Part shown: positions 1 through 6,533 of the stretch, piece after piece | Position numbering within the stretch: position 1 is the stretch's first letter | How the letters are laid out: each line of letters opens with the position of its first letter | Source: Ignavibacteria bacterium | Lineage (GTDB): Bacteria > Bacteroidota > Ignavibacteria > Ignavibacteriales > Melioribacteraceae | DNA length: 10,926 nucleotides | NCBI GenBank assembly: GCA_027347545.1 | Contig: DAIEQT010000247.1 | Span: forward strand, 1-10,926 | Direction: 5' to 3' | Made by a program: the position numbers and the translations under genes | The notes under the pieces: model-generated | Database searches by the model: none | What the model was told of the DNA's origin: nothing | The model's input: the letters and a program-made list of their open reading frames with translations, nothing else

Positions 1-249
1 CCGTTCAATCCAGAAACAACCATTGAATACACAATTCCGAAAGCAACGAACGTTGAGATAAAAGTTTACGATGTTCTCGGCAGGGAAATTGCAACACTCG
101 TTAATGAATTTAAACAAGCCGGAAAGTATAACGCTAAATTTAATATTGGTGATGCCGGGCGAAGCAGGGGAATGTCTTCCGGAGTTTATTTTTATAGAAT
201 GAGTACAGAAGGTTTTACACTTGTAAAGAAAATGATGCTTCTCAAATAA
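1..249 (+). CDS. C-terminal fragment of a T9SS-secreted protein (type A sorting domain), 5' end off window
   Basis: Frame 1 is open from the first base to TAA at 247-249 and encodes the last 82 residues of a larger protein. It starts inside the sorting-domain hallmark (PFNPETTIEY), continues with the VYDVLGREIATLVNE strand, and ends SSGVYFYRM...LVKKMMLLK. This is the Por/T9SS type A C-terminal signal, which guides cargo through the type IX secretion system and is normally removed or anchored at the outer membrane. The functional part of the protein lies upstream, so its activity cannot be told. The next gene begins 13 nt after the stop on the same strand, which suggests co-transcription with a sugar isomerase-like gene. 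That would fit, but does not prove, a secreted carbohydrate-active enzyme. Confidence 0.9.
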   Translation, partial: PFNPETTIEYTIPKATNVEIKVYDVLGREIATLVNEFKQAGKYNAKFNIGDAGRSRGMSSGVYFYRMSTEGFTLVKKMMLLK

Positions 250-262
250 TTTTGGAAGAGTT

Positions 263-1522
263 ATGAGTAAAACTACTTTCGGTTTTATTCCTGTTGCAAG
301 TAGCTGTTTACCAAAGCCGGTGGAGGAAATTGGTTCGGAGTATCGGCAGCAGCTTAGCCACATCGGGGGCGAACAATTTACCAGCGATAGAATTTGCGAA
401 AGCATGCCTACGGTATTCCTAATTCTGACCGGAGGAAGTGAGCAAAGTGTTTTAGAGCTTTATGTGCAAAGGAAAAAACATTTTGCTAACGAACCGGTAG
501 TTTTATTAGCTCATCCAACTCATAACTCACTTCCCGCTGCGATGGAAATACTTGCCCGCTTACATCAGCTTGGTGCTAAAGGAAAAATTGTTTACCTCGA
601 TGAGAAATCTAACAAAGATTGGTTGGATGATCTCGAAAAAACTATTAAGCATCTCACTGTTTATCATCAATTAAAGAAAATCAAAGTTGGTTTGGTGGGC
701 GAACCATCCGACTGGCTTGTTGCAAGCTCTCCGGAAATAGAAACTATTAGCAATATTTGGGGTCCGGAAGTAGTTAAAATTAGTTTGAAAGAATTAGAAG
801 AAACAATCGCCGAGATAAAAGATGAAGATGTGGAAGATGAACATTTCACATTTTCTAAGAATGCCGGCGAAGTAAAAGAACCTTCCAAAAAAGAAATAAA
901 ACAAGTAGTTCTTGTTTACGGCGCCCTTAAACGCATCGTTCAGAAGTATGAACTGAACGCGGTTTCAGTCCGTTGTTTCGATTTAGTGCTTGATCTAAAA
1001 ACAACCGGCTGCTTTGCTTTATCCAAACTTAATGATGATGGAATTATTGCCGGATGTGAAGGTGATCTTGTGTCTACTCTTGGAATGATTTGGGCAAATA
1101 TGATGACCGACCAAACTGTTTGGATGGCAAACCCCGCTCAGTTAGATGAACAAAACAATTCAATTTGGTTTGCTCATTGCACCGTTCCGATCAGCATGAT
1201 TCAATCTTACAGACTCCGATCTCATTTCGAATCCGGTATTGGCGTAGGTATTCAAGGTGAATTCACAAAGGGAAAAGTTACTTTGCTGCGGCTAGGCGGA
1301 AACCACTTAGATAAAATTTGGATCACTAACGGTGAAATTTTAGAATCCGGTTCTGCAAAAGAACTTTGCAGAACACAAGTAAATATAAAACTACACGGCT
1401 CGGCTAAACCATCGGATTTGCTAAACACACCACTCGGCAATCACGTGTTAATGCTTCGCGGCACCTACACAAAAGAAATGCTAAACTGGTGGGAAACCTT
1501 CATTGGAAACGACAACACATAA
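263..1522 (+). CDS. L-fucose/L-arabinose isomerase-like protein
   Basis: 419-residue cytoplasmic protein without signal peptide. The C-terminal half carries features of the L-fucose/L-arabinose isomerase-like fold: GCEGDLVSTLGMIWANMMTD (263-282), MANPAQLD (288-295), WFAHCTVP (302-309), and a late GNHVLMLRG (392-400). By family analogy E266, D295 and H394 are candidates for the metal-binding and catalytic Glu/Asp/His set of ketol isomerases; this assignment is by eye. The N-terminal half (TGGSE at 56-60, LLAHPTHNSLPAA at 81-93) resembles the substrate-side domains of the same group. An acidic stretch (EIKDEDVEDEH, 184-194) lies between the halves. The start ATG at 263 has GGAAG four bases upstream (254-258). 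The protein is shorter than classical E. coli FucI (about 590 residues), so it belongs to the shorter related group, and its substrate is not determinable here. It follows a T9SS cargo gene by 13 nt. Confidence 0.75.
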   Translation: MSKTTFGFIPVASSCLPKPVEEIGSEYRQQLSHIGGEQFTSDRICESMPTVFLILTGGSEQSVLELYVQRKKHFANEPVVLLAHPTHNSLPAAMEILARLHQLGAKGKIVYLDEKSNKDWLDDLEKTIKHLTVYHQLKKIKVGLVGEPSDWLVASSPEIETISNIWGPEVVKISLKELEETIAEIKDEDVEDEHFTFSKNAGEVKEPSKKEIKQVVLVYGALKRIVQKYELNAVSVRCFDLVLDLKTTGCFALSKLNDDGIIAGCEGDLVSTLGMIWANMMTDQTVWMANPAQLDEQNNSIWFAHCTVPISMIQSYRLRSHFESGIGVGIQGEFTKGKVTLLRLGGNHLDKIWITNGEILESGSAKELCRTQVNIKLHGSAKPSDLLNTPLGNHVLMLRGTYTKEMLNWWETFIGNDNT

Positions 1523-1623
1523 GATTGCTCAGTTGTTTGAGACAACATGAATTATTTAGTGCACAAAAAAGCCTCCACTCAAATCACAATTATCTTACGC
1601 AAATCATTTTCCGAATACGAAAT

Positions 1624-1643
1624 AAATTCATTGGTAATGATAC
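1624..1643 (+). promoter_or_regulatory. Conserved 20-nt leader block, copy 1 (candidate operator)
   Basis: Bases 1624-1643 (core ATTCATTGGTAATGATAC) are identical to 4041-4060 in the second leader, while the neighbouring leader sequence has diverged strongly. In this copy only the inner GTA-ATGA-TAC symmetry is kept: the right arm reads TACTATC instead of the TACCAAT seen in copy 2. It lies 131 nt upstream of the ATG at 1775. A binding site or a structured RNA element is inferred, and no known regulator can be named with confidence. Confidence 0.4.
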
Positions 1644-1762
1644 TATCGCTTTTCTTTTTTGCCTACTAAGCAAGTTTATTTCAAGGTATGATAATTGTGC
1701 GAACATATATTTAGTCTTGAGTAAACCAACTTTATGTCTTCTAAACAAACCATTAATTATTT

Positions 1763-1771
1763 AAAGGAGGG
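1763..1771 (+). promoter_or_regulatory. Strong Shine-Dalgarno of the first VIT/VWA gene
   Basis: AAAGGAGGG ends 3 bases before the ATG at 1775. It is close to a perfect anti-16S match and fixes the start codon. Most other genes in the window have weak or no such site (for example at 6534, 8995 and 10465), so these two secreted proteins may be translated unusually well. Confidence 0.75.
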
Positions 1772-1774
1772 AGT

Positions 1775-3919
1775 ATGAGTTCAGTAATTCGTCGTTTAAC
1801 ATTTCTTTGTCTTATACTTTTTGCGTCACAAACTTATTCGCAATGGAGCTTAACCGTTCTTGATCCGCAGCAAACTTGGAAAACATCGCAAGGCAGTATT
1901 GATGAAGCGGTTTTTTCTGTTGGACCGAAAGGACTCTACAGTCAGGTTAGCGCCTATTTAACTTTTTCGGCAAAGGGCTCTAATCTTTCTACCACTAATC
2001 CCCTGGAAGTTGTTTACAATTTTGAATTACCAGAGGGTAGTTTTGTTTCCGACATGTGGTTATGGATTGGTGATAAGATTAGTAATGGAAAAGTAATGGA
2101 TCTTTGGACGGCTTCACAAATTTATGAAAGCATCGTTAAGAGAAAGCAAGACCCGGCAATTCTAAAGAAAACCGGTGCAAGAAGTTATCAGCTTCGTATT
2201 TATCCTATGGGGATTAATGAAACAAGAAAAGTTAAGATTACTTATCTAACACCGGTTTTTTGGAGTGAAGCAAAAATTACAGTTAATATTCCGACAGAAC
2301 TCCTAAAGGTTTCCAGGAACCAGGTTCCTAAAGTTGTATTGAAAACGTGGAAAAGTGATGAGTGGCGAAATCCTATTATTACAGATCCCAATTATTCGTT
2401 TGCGGCAAGTTCCGATACTTTCTTTGGCGATCATCTGGAAGTGGATATCACAAATATTTCTAGAGTTTATAGTAATAATTTGTCGTTTGATAATCCGATG
2501 GTTGGCGGAGTTTATTTTAAACAATACAAACTTGCTAATGAAGGATTTTATGAGCTTGCCGTTTTCCCCGGCAACTCTCTTTCCGGAACTTCAAAGAAAG
2601 TCCTATTCTTGATTGATTATGATATCCGCAAAAGCACTACAACAAGAGCTGTGCTTCTAACAAGCCTGAAACAACTTCTTAGATCATACCTAACTACAAA
2701 CGACCAATTCAACATTATGTATTCCGGATTGAATATTGGAAAGGTGTCTAACGATTGGGTTGGCTGCGATCCGGCTAACATTGATAAAGTATATTCTTCG
2801 CTAACGGAAAATTCCATATCAACTTATAGCAATCTGCCGGCGTTAATGAAAGAGGGATGTGAATACATAAATAAAAATGGTGCTTCCGGAACAATATTTT
2901 TGTTGTCTAATTCGGATTTACAAGGAAACAACACTACCGCAAATCAATTAATTACCGATATCCGAAAGTTGATGACGGTAAATTACCCGGTTATGGTTTA
3001 CGACTATAATGACAAAGATTATGTTTATTATTACTTTAACAGCAGAGCTTATATTGGCAACGAGTACTTTTACGATAACTTAAGCAGAATAACCGGCGGG
3101 GCTTACCAACGCATAGGTTCCAACTTAAATTCATCACTTACAGATTTGTTTTTGAGATTGAACGGCACAATAAGCTCATACGATTTGTACACATCTCTTC
3201 AATCCGGTTTCTGCTATGGGCGGCAAGCAATAAACGGAAAAGGCGCACCCATTTCCGTGAGCAGCGCTATTACTCAAGTTGGTAAATACACCGGCGAGTT
3301 CCCGTTTATCGTTAAAACTTCCGGTATGTTTAATTCTGAGCCGTTTACCCAGACAATGGTAATTAATAATGCCATAGATAAAAATGGTGAAGATATTATT
3401 CCCAAGGCATGGATTGGCAATTATATTAACACACAAACGGGGTCAACTGTTACCAATTCAATTATCAACGAAGTTATTGGTCTTAGCAGAACGCACAAAA
3501 TACTAACTAACTACACAGCGTTTTTAGCACTGGAAAATGATACTTCTTGGTGTACCACGTGCTACACTGAAAGTAAAACTGGCGGTGGCGGCAATACCGA
3601 TCTTGCGGCAGATGGAGCATCAGAGATTCCAACAGAATTTTCAATGGAGGCTTATCCAAATCCGTTCAACTCGCAAGTTACAATTACAGTTAAGCTACCA
3701 AACAATATGCTTGGACAAAAACTTTCATTCAAAATATTTAATACACTTGGTCAAGTTGTAAAAGCTTTCTCGTCGGATGAACTTCAGAGTAAGAGCGTGG
3801 TTAAATTGTTCTGGGATGGTAAGAATGATTTCGGCGAAGTTATCTCCAGCGGAGTTTATTTGTTTAGCGTTAGCGGAGGAAAATTTGTTAAAACGCTTAA
3901 ACTCATGTACGTAAAGTAA
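1775..3919 (+). CDS. Secreted VIT-domain/VWA-like protein with T9SS sorting domain, copy 1
   Basis: 714 residues. The signal peptide has RR at 6-7, a hydrophobic core at 8-18 and likely cleavage near S22/Q23. A VIT domain spans about 50-165, with the diagnostic run WLWIGDKISNGKVMD (95-109), ASQIYESIVKRKQDPAIL (113-130) and SYQLRIYPM (137-145). A VWA-like domain follows at about 274-460 (KKVLFLIDYD at 274-283; GGAYQRIG at 441-448). Its MIDAS metal site looks degenerate: DxSxS reads D281-x-D283-x-R285 and the usual TDG reads SNS (378-380), though T350 is kept. A post-VWA motif (LSRTHKILTNYTAFLALE, 570-587), a linker with C593/C596 and a T9SS type A sorting domain (617-714, PNPFN at 628-632) complete the protein. 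Known family logic points to a surface or secreted protein, possibly adhesive or scaffolding; the function is unknown. It is followed by a diverged tandem copy. Confidence 0.88.
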   Translation: MSSVIRRLTFLCLILFASQTYSQWSLTVLDPQQTWKTSQGSIDEAVFSVGPKGLYSQVSAYLTFSAKGSNLSTTNPLEVVYNFELPEGSFVSDMWLWIGDKISNGKVMDLWTASQIYESIVKRKQDPAILKKTGARSYQLRIYPMGINETRKVKITYLTPVFWSEAKITVNIPTELLKVSRNQVPKVVLKTWKSDEWRNPIITDPNYSFAASSDTFFGDHLEVDITNISRVYSNNLSFDNPMVGGVYFKQYKLANEGFYELAVFPGNSLSGTSKKVLFLIDYDIRKSTTTRAVLLTSLKQLLRSYLTTNDQFNIMYSGLNIGKVSNDWVGCDPANIDKVYSSLTENSISTYSNLPALMKEGCEYINKNGASGTIFLLSNSDLQGNNTTANQLITDIRKLMTVNYPVMVYDYNDKDYVYYYFNSRAYIGNEYFYDNLSRITGGAYQRIGSNLNSSLTDLFLRLNGTISSYDLYTSLQSGFCYGRQAINGKGAPISVSSAITQVGKYTGEFPFIVKTSGMFNSEPFTQTMVINNAIDKNGEDIIPKAWIGNYINTQTGSTVTNSIINEVIGLSRTHKILTNYTAFLALENDTSWCTTCYTESKTGGGGNTDLAADGASEIPTEFSMEAYPNPFNSQVTITVKLPNNMLGQKLSFKIFNTLGQVVKAFSSDELQSKSVVKLFWDGKNDFGEVISSGVYLFSVSGGKFVKTLKLMYVK

Positions 3920-3937
3920 AAAGGCTTATCGATCTTA

Positions 3938-3964
3938 AACAGCGCTCTCTTTATGGGCGCTGTT
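3938..3964 (+). terminator. Hairpin after the first VIT/VWA gene, possible weak terminator
   Basis: AACAGCGC (3938-3945) and GCGCTGTT (3957-3964) form a perfect 8-bp stem with an 11-nt loop, 18 nt after the stop codon. The following bases (cattaaat) do not form a good T tract, so termination may be partial or factor dependent. It could also protect the 3' end of the mRNA. No equivalent hairpin was seen directly after copy 2. Confidence 0.45.
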
Positions 3965-4040
3965 CATTAAATACATGCATAAAAAAATCCCTTCTCATAT
4001 CACAAGTTAACAACGAAAAACATTTTTTGTAGTGCGAATA

Positions 4041-4064
4041 AAATTCATTGGTAATGATACCAAT
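4041..4064 (+). promoter_or_regulatory. Conserved leader block, copy 2, containing a perfect 7-4-7 inverted repeat
   Basis: Bases 4041-4060 are identical to 1624-1643. Within it and just beyond, ATTGGTA (4047-4053), ATGA and TACCAAT (4058-4064) form a perfect 18-nt inverted repeat, the geometry of a dimeric repressor or activator site. The TAATGATA core faintly recalls Fur-type boxes, but this is only a resemblance. The site lies 126 nt upstream of the ATG at 4191. Confidence 0.45.
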
Positions 4065-4180
4065 ACAATCAAGTAAACGATTACAAAGTTCGTTTATAAA
4101 GGGTACAATTATTGCGGCTATATTATTTATTTTTAGAGTGTAACAATTGTCCATTTATAACTTTTCTTTTACCCATTAAT

Positions 4181-4187
4181 AGGAGGG
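4181..4187 (+). promoter_or_regulatory. Strong Shine-Dalgarno of the second VIT/VWA gene
   Basis: AGGAGGG ends 3 bases before the ATG at 4191, the same arrangement as in copy 1. It confirms the homologous start, and the first residues of both proteins then align without gaps. Confidence 0.75.
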
Positions 4188-4190
4188 AAT

Positions 4191-6326
4191 ATGAGTTTGA
4201 TGATTCGTCGTTTAACAATTCTTTGTTTAATCCTTTTTGTATCACAAACCTATTCGCAATGGAATTTAACCGTTCTCGATCCGCAGCAACAATGGAATAC
4301 CGCGCCCGGCAGCATTGAAGAAGCAACTTTTTCGATTGGACCCAAAGGAATTTACAGCCAGGTAAGTGCGTACCTAACTTTTTCTGCTAAGGGCAGCAAT
4401 TTTTATACTAACAATCCGCTTGAAGTAGTTTACAATTTTGAGTTACCCGAAGGTAGTATCGTTTCCGATTTATGGCTGTGGATTGGCGATAAGATCAGTA
4501 GGGGAAAGATAATGGATGTGTGGACAGCCTCGCAAATTTATGAAAGCATCGTCAACCGCCGACAAGATCCGGCAATACTGAAAAAGGTAGGCACAAAGAG
4601 TTATCAGCTGCGTGTATATCCAATGGGAAAAAACGAAACCCGCAAAGTTAGGATCACTTACCTTGCGCCCGTTGTTTGGAATGAAACCTATGTGGTAACT
4701 CCAATTCCAACAGAATTACTAAAAGTCTCGCGCTATCAGGTGCCAAAAGTTTTACTTAAGACATGGAAAACTCCAGAGTGGCATTCACCATCAATCTCCG
4801 TTTCTGATAATCAATTTAATCTTCGCTCTGATTCTTTTTTTGGTGATCACTTCGAAATGGATATTACCAATCTTGCTAATATTTATTCTAACAATATAGT
4901 TTTCAACAACCCGATGATTGGCGGCGTTTACTTCAAGTATTATAAACTTGCTAACGAAGGATTTTATCAGCTTTCTGTTATGCCGGGAAACTCTCTTACC
5001 GGAAATTCCAAGAAAGTTCTTTTTATGATTGACTATGATTCCCGCAAAAGCAACACTACTAGAGCAGCACTTTTAACAAACTTGAAACAGTTTCTTAAAT
5101 CAAATTTTAACGCAAACGATAAATTTAATATTATGTATTCCGGGCTAAGTATTGGCAAAGTTTCCGAAGAATGGCTTAATGGAGATCAGGCAAGTATTGA
5201 AAAAGCATTTTCATCATTCTCGGAAAACTCAATCTCTACATACAGCAATTTACCTACGTTAATGAAGGAAGGATGCGAGTACTTAAACAAAAAAGGTGCG
5301 TCGGGAACGATCTTTCTATTCTCAAATGCAGATCAGCTTGGAAGCAATACAACGGCAAACCAGGTTATTTCGGATATCCGTAGAATAATGACGAATAATT
5401 ATCCGGTTATGGTTTACGATTATAACGACAAGGATTATGTCTATTACTATTTCAACAATAGATCGTATGTAGGCAATGAATACTTTTATGACAACTTATG
5501 CAGACTTACCGGCGGGACATATCAACGCATTGGCAATAACATTAACACGACTCTTGGCGAATTGTTTACAAAACTAAACGGTACTATTAATTCGTTTGAT
5601 TTGTACACATCGCTGCAATCGGGTTTCTGTTACAGCAGACAAGCAATAAGCGGAAAAGGGGAAGTTGTTTCTCTTAATAAACCAATTACACAAATAGGAA
5701 AATATACCGGCGAGTTTCCGTTTATAGTGAAAACTTCCGGGATGTTTAACTCAACTCCTTTTACTCAAACAATGATGGTTGACGATGCTGCCAACAAGAT
5801 GGGGGAAGATATAATCCCTAAAACTTGGGTTGGCAATTACATTAACACATTGATGAATTCAACGGTTACAAACTCGGTAATAAATGAAATTGTTGGCCTA
5901 AGTAGAACGCATCAGATTTTAACAAACTATACAGCTTTCTTGGCTTTGGAAAACGATACTTCCTGGTGCTACACTTGCTATAAAGATGATGGAAGACCGA
6001 TTGGTTCTACAGATGTGGAAACTAACTTAGAGATTCCAACAGAGTTTTCGATGGACGCTTATCCAAATCCGTTTAACTCGCAAGTTACAATTACTGTTAA
6101 GCTTCCAAATAATATGCTTGGACAAAAACTTTCATTCAAGATATTTAATACGCTTGGTCAAGTAGTAAAAACTTTCTCTTCGGATGAAATACAAAGCAAA
6201 AGTGTTGTTAAATTGTTCTGGGACGGCAAGAATGATTTTGGTGAAGTTATCTCAAGCGGAGTTTACTTGTTTAGCGTTAGCGGAGGAAAATTTGTTAAAA
6301 CTCTTAAACTCATGTACATGAAATAA
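4191..6326 (+). CDS. Secreted VIT-domain/VWA-like protein with T9SS sorting domain, copy 2
   Basis: 711 residues, aligning without gaps to copy 1 up to about residue 600; only the low-complexity linker (about 601-613) differs, by 3 residues. The architecture is the same: signal peptide with cleavage near S22/Q23, VIT domain about 50-165 (WLWIGDKISRGKIMD at 95-109), VWA-like domain about 274-460, C593/C596 linker and T9SS sorting domain (614-711). The metal site is broken in the same way (D281-x-D283-x-R285; SNA at 378-380), so the loss predates the duplication or is functional. A tyrosine-rich segment (YDYNDKDYVYYYFN, 409-422) is conserved in both. Hand-counted identity to copy 1 is 82% over residues 1-100 and 63% over 161-260, against 94 of 98 in the sorting domain. 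It has its own leader and Shine-Dalgarno, so it may be expressed independently of copy 1. Function unknown; likely a surface or secreted paralogue. Confidence 0.88.
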   Translation: MSLMIRRLTILCLILFVSQTYSQWNLTVLDPQQQWNTAPGSIEEATFSIGPKGIYSQVSAYLTFSAKGSNFYTNNPLEVVYNFELPEGSIVSDLWLWIGDKISRGKIMDVWTASQIYESIVNRRQDPAILKKVGTKSYQLRVYPMGKNETRKVRITYLAPVVWNETYVVTPIPTELLKVSRYQVPKVLLKTWKTPEWHSPSISVSDNQFNLRSDSFFGDHFEMDITNLANIYSNNIVFNNPMIGGVYFKYYKLANEGFYQLSVMPGNSLTGNSKKVLFMIDYDSRKSNTTRAALLTNLKQFLKSNFNANDKFNIMYSGLSIGKVSEEWLNGDQASIEKAFSSFSENSISTYSNLPTLMKEGCEYLNKKGASGTIFLFSNADQLGSNTTANQVISDIRRIMTNNYPVMVYDYNDKDYVYYYFNNRSYVGNEYFYDNLCRLTGGTYQRIGNNINTTLGELFTKLNGTINSFDLYTSLQSGFCYSRQAISGKGEVVSLNKPITQIGKYTGEFPFIVKTSGMFNSTPFTQTMMVDDAANKMGEDIIPKTWVGNYINTLMNSTVTNSVINEIVGLSRTHQILTNYTAFLALENDTSWCYTCYKDDGRPIGSTDVETNLEIPTEFSMDAYPNPFNSQVTITVKLPNNMLGQKLSFKIFNTLGQVVKTFSSDEIQSKSVVKLFWDGKNDFGEVISSGVYLFSVSGGKFVKTLKLMYMK

Positions 6327-6344
6327 AATTAGTTTCAATTGCAG

Positions 6345-6462
6345 CTAAAGAGGCTGTCTCATAAGTAATTCTTCAAATAAATAATCTGCGAAAATCAGTT
6401 AAATCTGTGTCATCAGCGGGCTATTCTATGATAAAACATTACTTCTGAGACAGCCTCCTTAG
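6345..6462. mobile_element. MITE-like element with 25-bp terminal inverted repeats
   Basis: The left arm at 6345-6369 begins CTAAAGAGGCTGTCTCA. The right arm at 6438-6462 is its reverse complement with only two mismatches (A/G at the fifth base and T/G at the eighteenth base of the arm). The arms enclose 68 bp and the element encodes no protein. The AGGCTGTCTCA end resembles, from memory, terminal repeats of some IS elements found in Bacteroidota, so a non-autonomous derivative mobilised by an outside transposase is inferred. CTAA at the left edge and TTAG at the right edge may be part of the arms or the remains of the target. As RNA it would fold into a long hairpin. Confidence 0.6.
6376..6425. 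repeat. Dispersed-type intergenic repeat inside the MITE-like element
   Basis: The stretch contains tandem-like words ATCTGCG, ATCAG, AATCTGTGTCATC and CAGCGGG. This wording resembles the ATCTGTGT-AATCTGTGG type intergenic repeats that I recall from many bacterial genomes, including Bacteroidota. Only one copy is present in the window, so repeat status rests on that recollection. Confidence 0.35.
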
Positions 6463-6533
6463 TTTATGCCTCTTTCATAGCCTCAATTTTAATCCCAAAA
6501 TCTCGATAATAATAACAAAAACGGCTTTGTGAA

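Larger units (their letters stand above)
1523..1774 (+). promoter_or_regulatory. Intergenic region and leader of the first VIT/VWA gene, homologous to the leader of the second copy
   Basis: No gene is supported here. From about 1550 the sequence aligns with the region before the second VIT/VWA gene. A ctcaaatcacaa block at 1578-1589 matches ctcatatcacaa at 3994-4005. The 20 bases at 1624-1643 are identical to 4041-4060, and a shared CCATTAAT lies shortly before each Shine-Dalgarno. The span from the first block to the start codon is 197 nt in both copies, although small indels lie between. A long 5' leader or distal regulatory site is inferred. A weak 5-bp hairpin (GTTGT/ACAAC, 1532-1546) follows the isomerase stop but lacks a T tract, so it is not called as a terminator. 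Confidence 0.55.
3965..4190 (+). promoter_or_regulatory. Leader of the second VIT/VWA gene, homologous to the leader of the first
   Basis: This gene-free stretch aligns with about 1550-1774: a run of A residues, then ctcatatcacaa (3994-4005), the 20-nt identical block (4041-4060), AAGTT..TTTA..AA, a shared ATTGCG/TTGTGCG patch, CCATTAAT and the Shine-Dalgarno. The distance from the ctcatatcacaa block to the ATG is 197 nt, the same as in copy 1. I did not find a convincing -35/-10 pair that both leaders share. Short reading frames here on either strand do not persist in the homologous leader and are not called. Confidence 0.55.

Noticed and set aside
1532..1546. Hairpin GTTGT/ACAAC after the isomerase stop as a terminator
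   Set aside because: The stem is only 5 bp, AT-rich and lacks a T tract.
1489..1764. Open frame of 91 codons overlapping the end of the isomerase gene and the leader
   Set aside because: It begins inside the isomerase in another frame, has no recognisable domain, and the homologous leader of copy 2 does not preserve it.
2303..2817. Antisense and alternate-frame open frames inside copy 1
   Set aside because: They are shadows of a well supported coding sequence with clear domains.
4047..4064. Fur or Zur box
   Set aside because: Only the TAATGATA core resembles such boxes; the spacing and arms do not fit a consensus I can defend, so it is reported only as an unnamed operator candidate.
3951..4326. 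Short open frames on both strands in and after the second leader
   Set aside because: They overlap each other and the signal peptide region of copy 2, look like random AT-rich translation and are not kept in the copy 1 leader.
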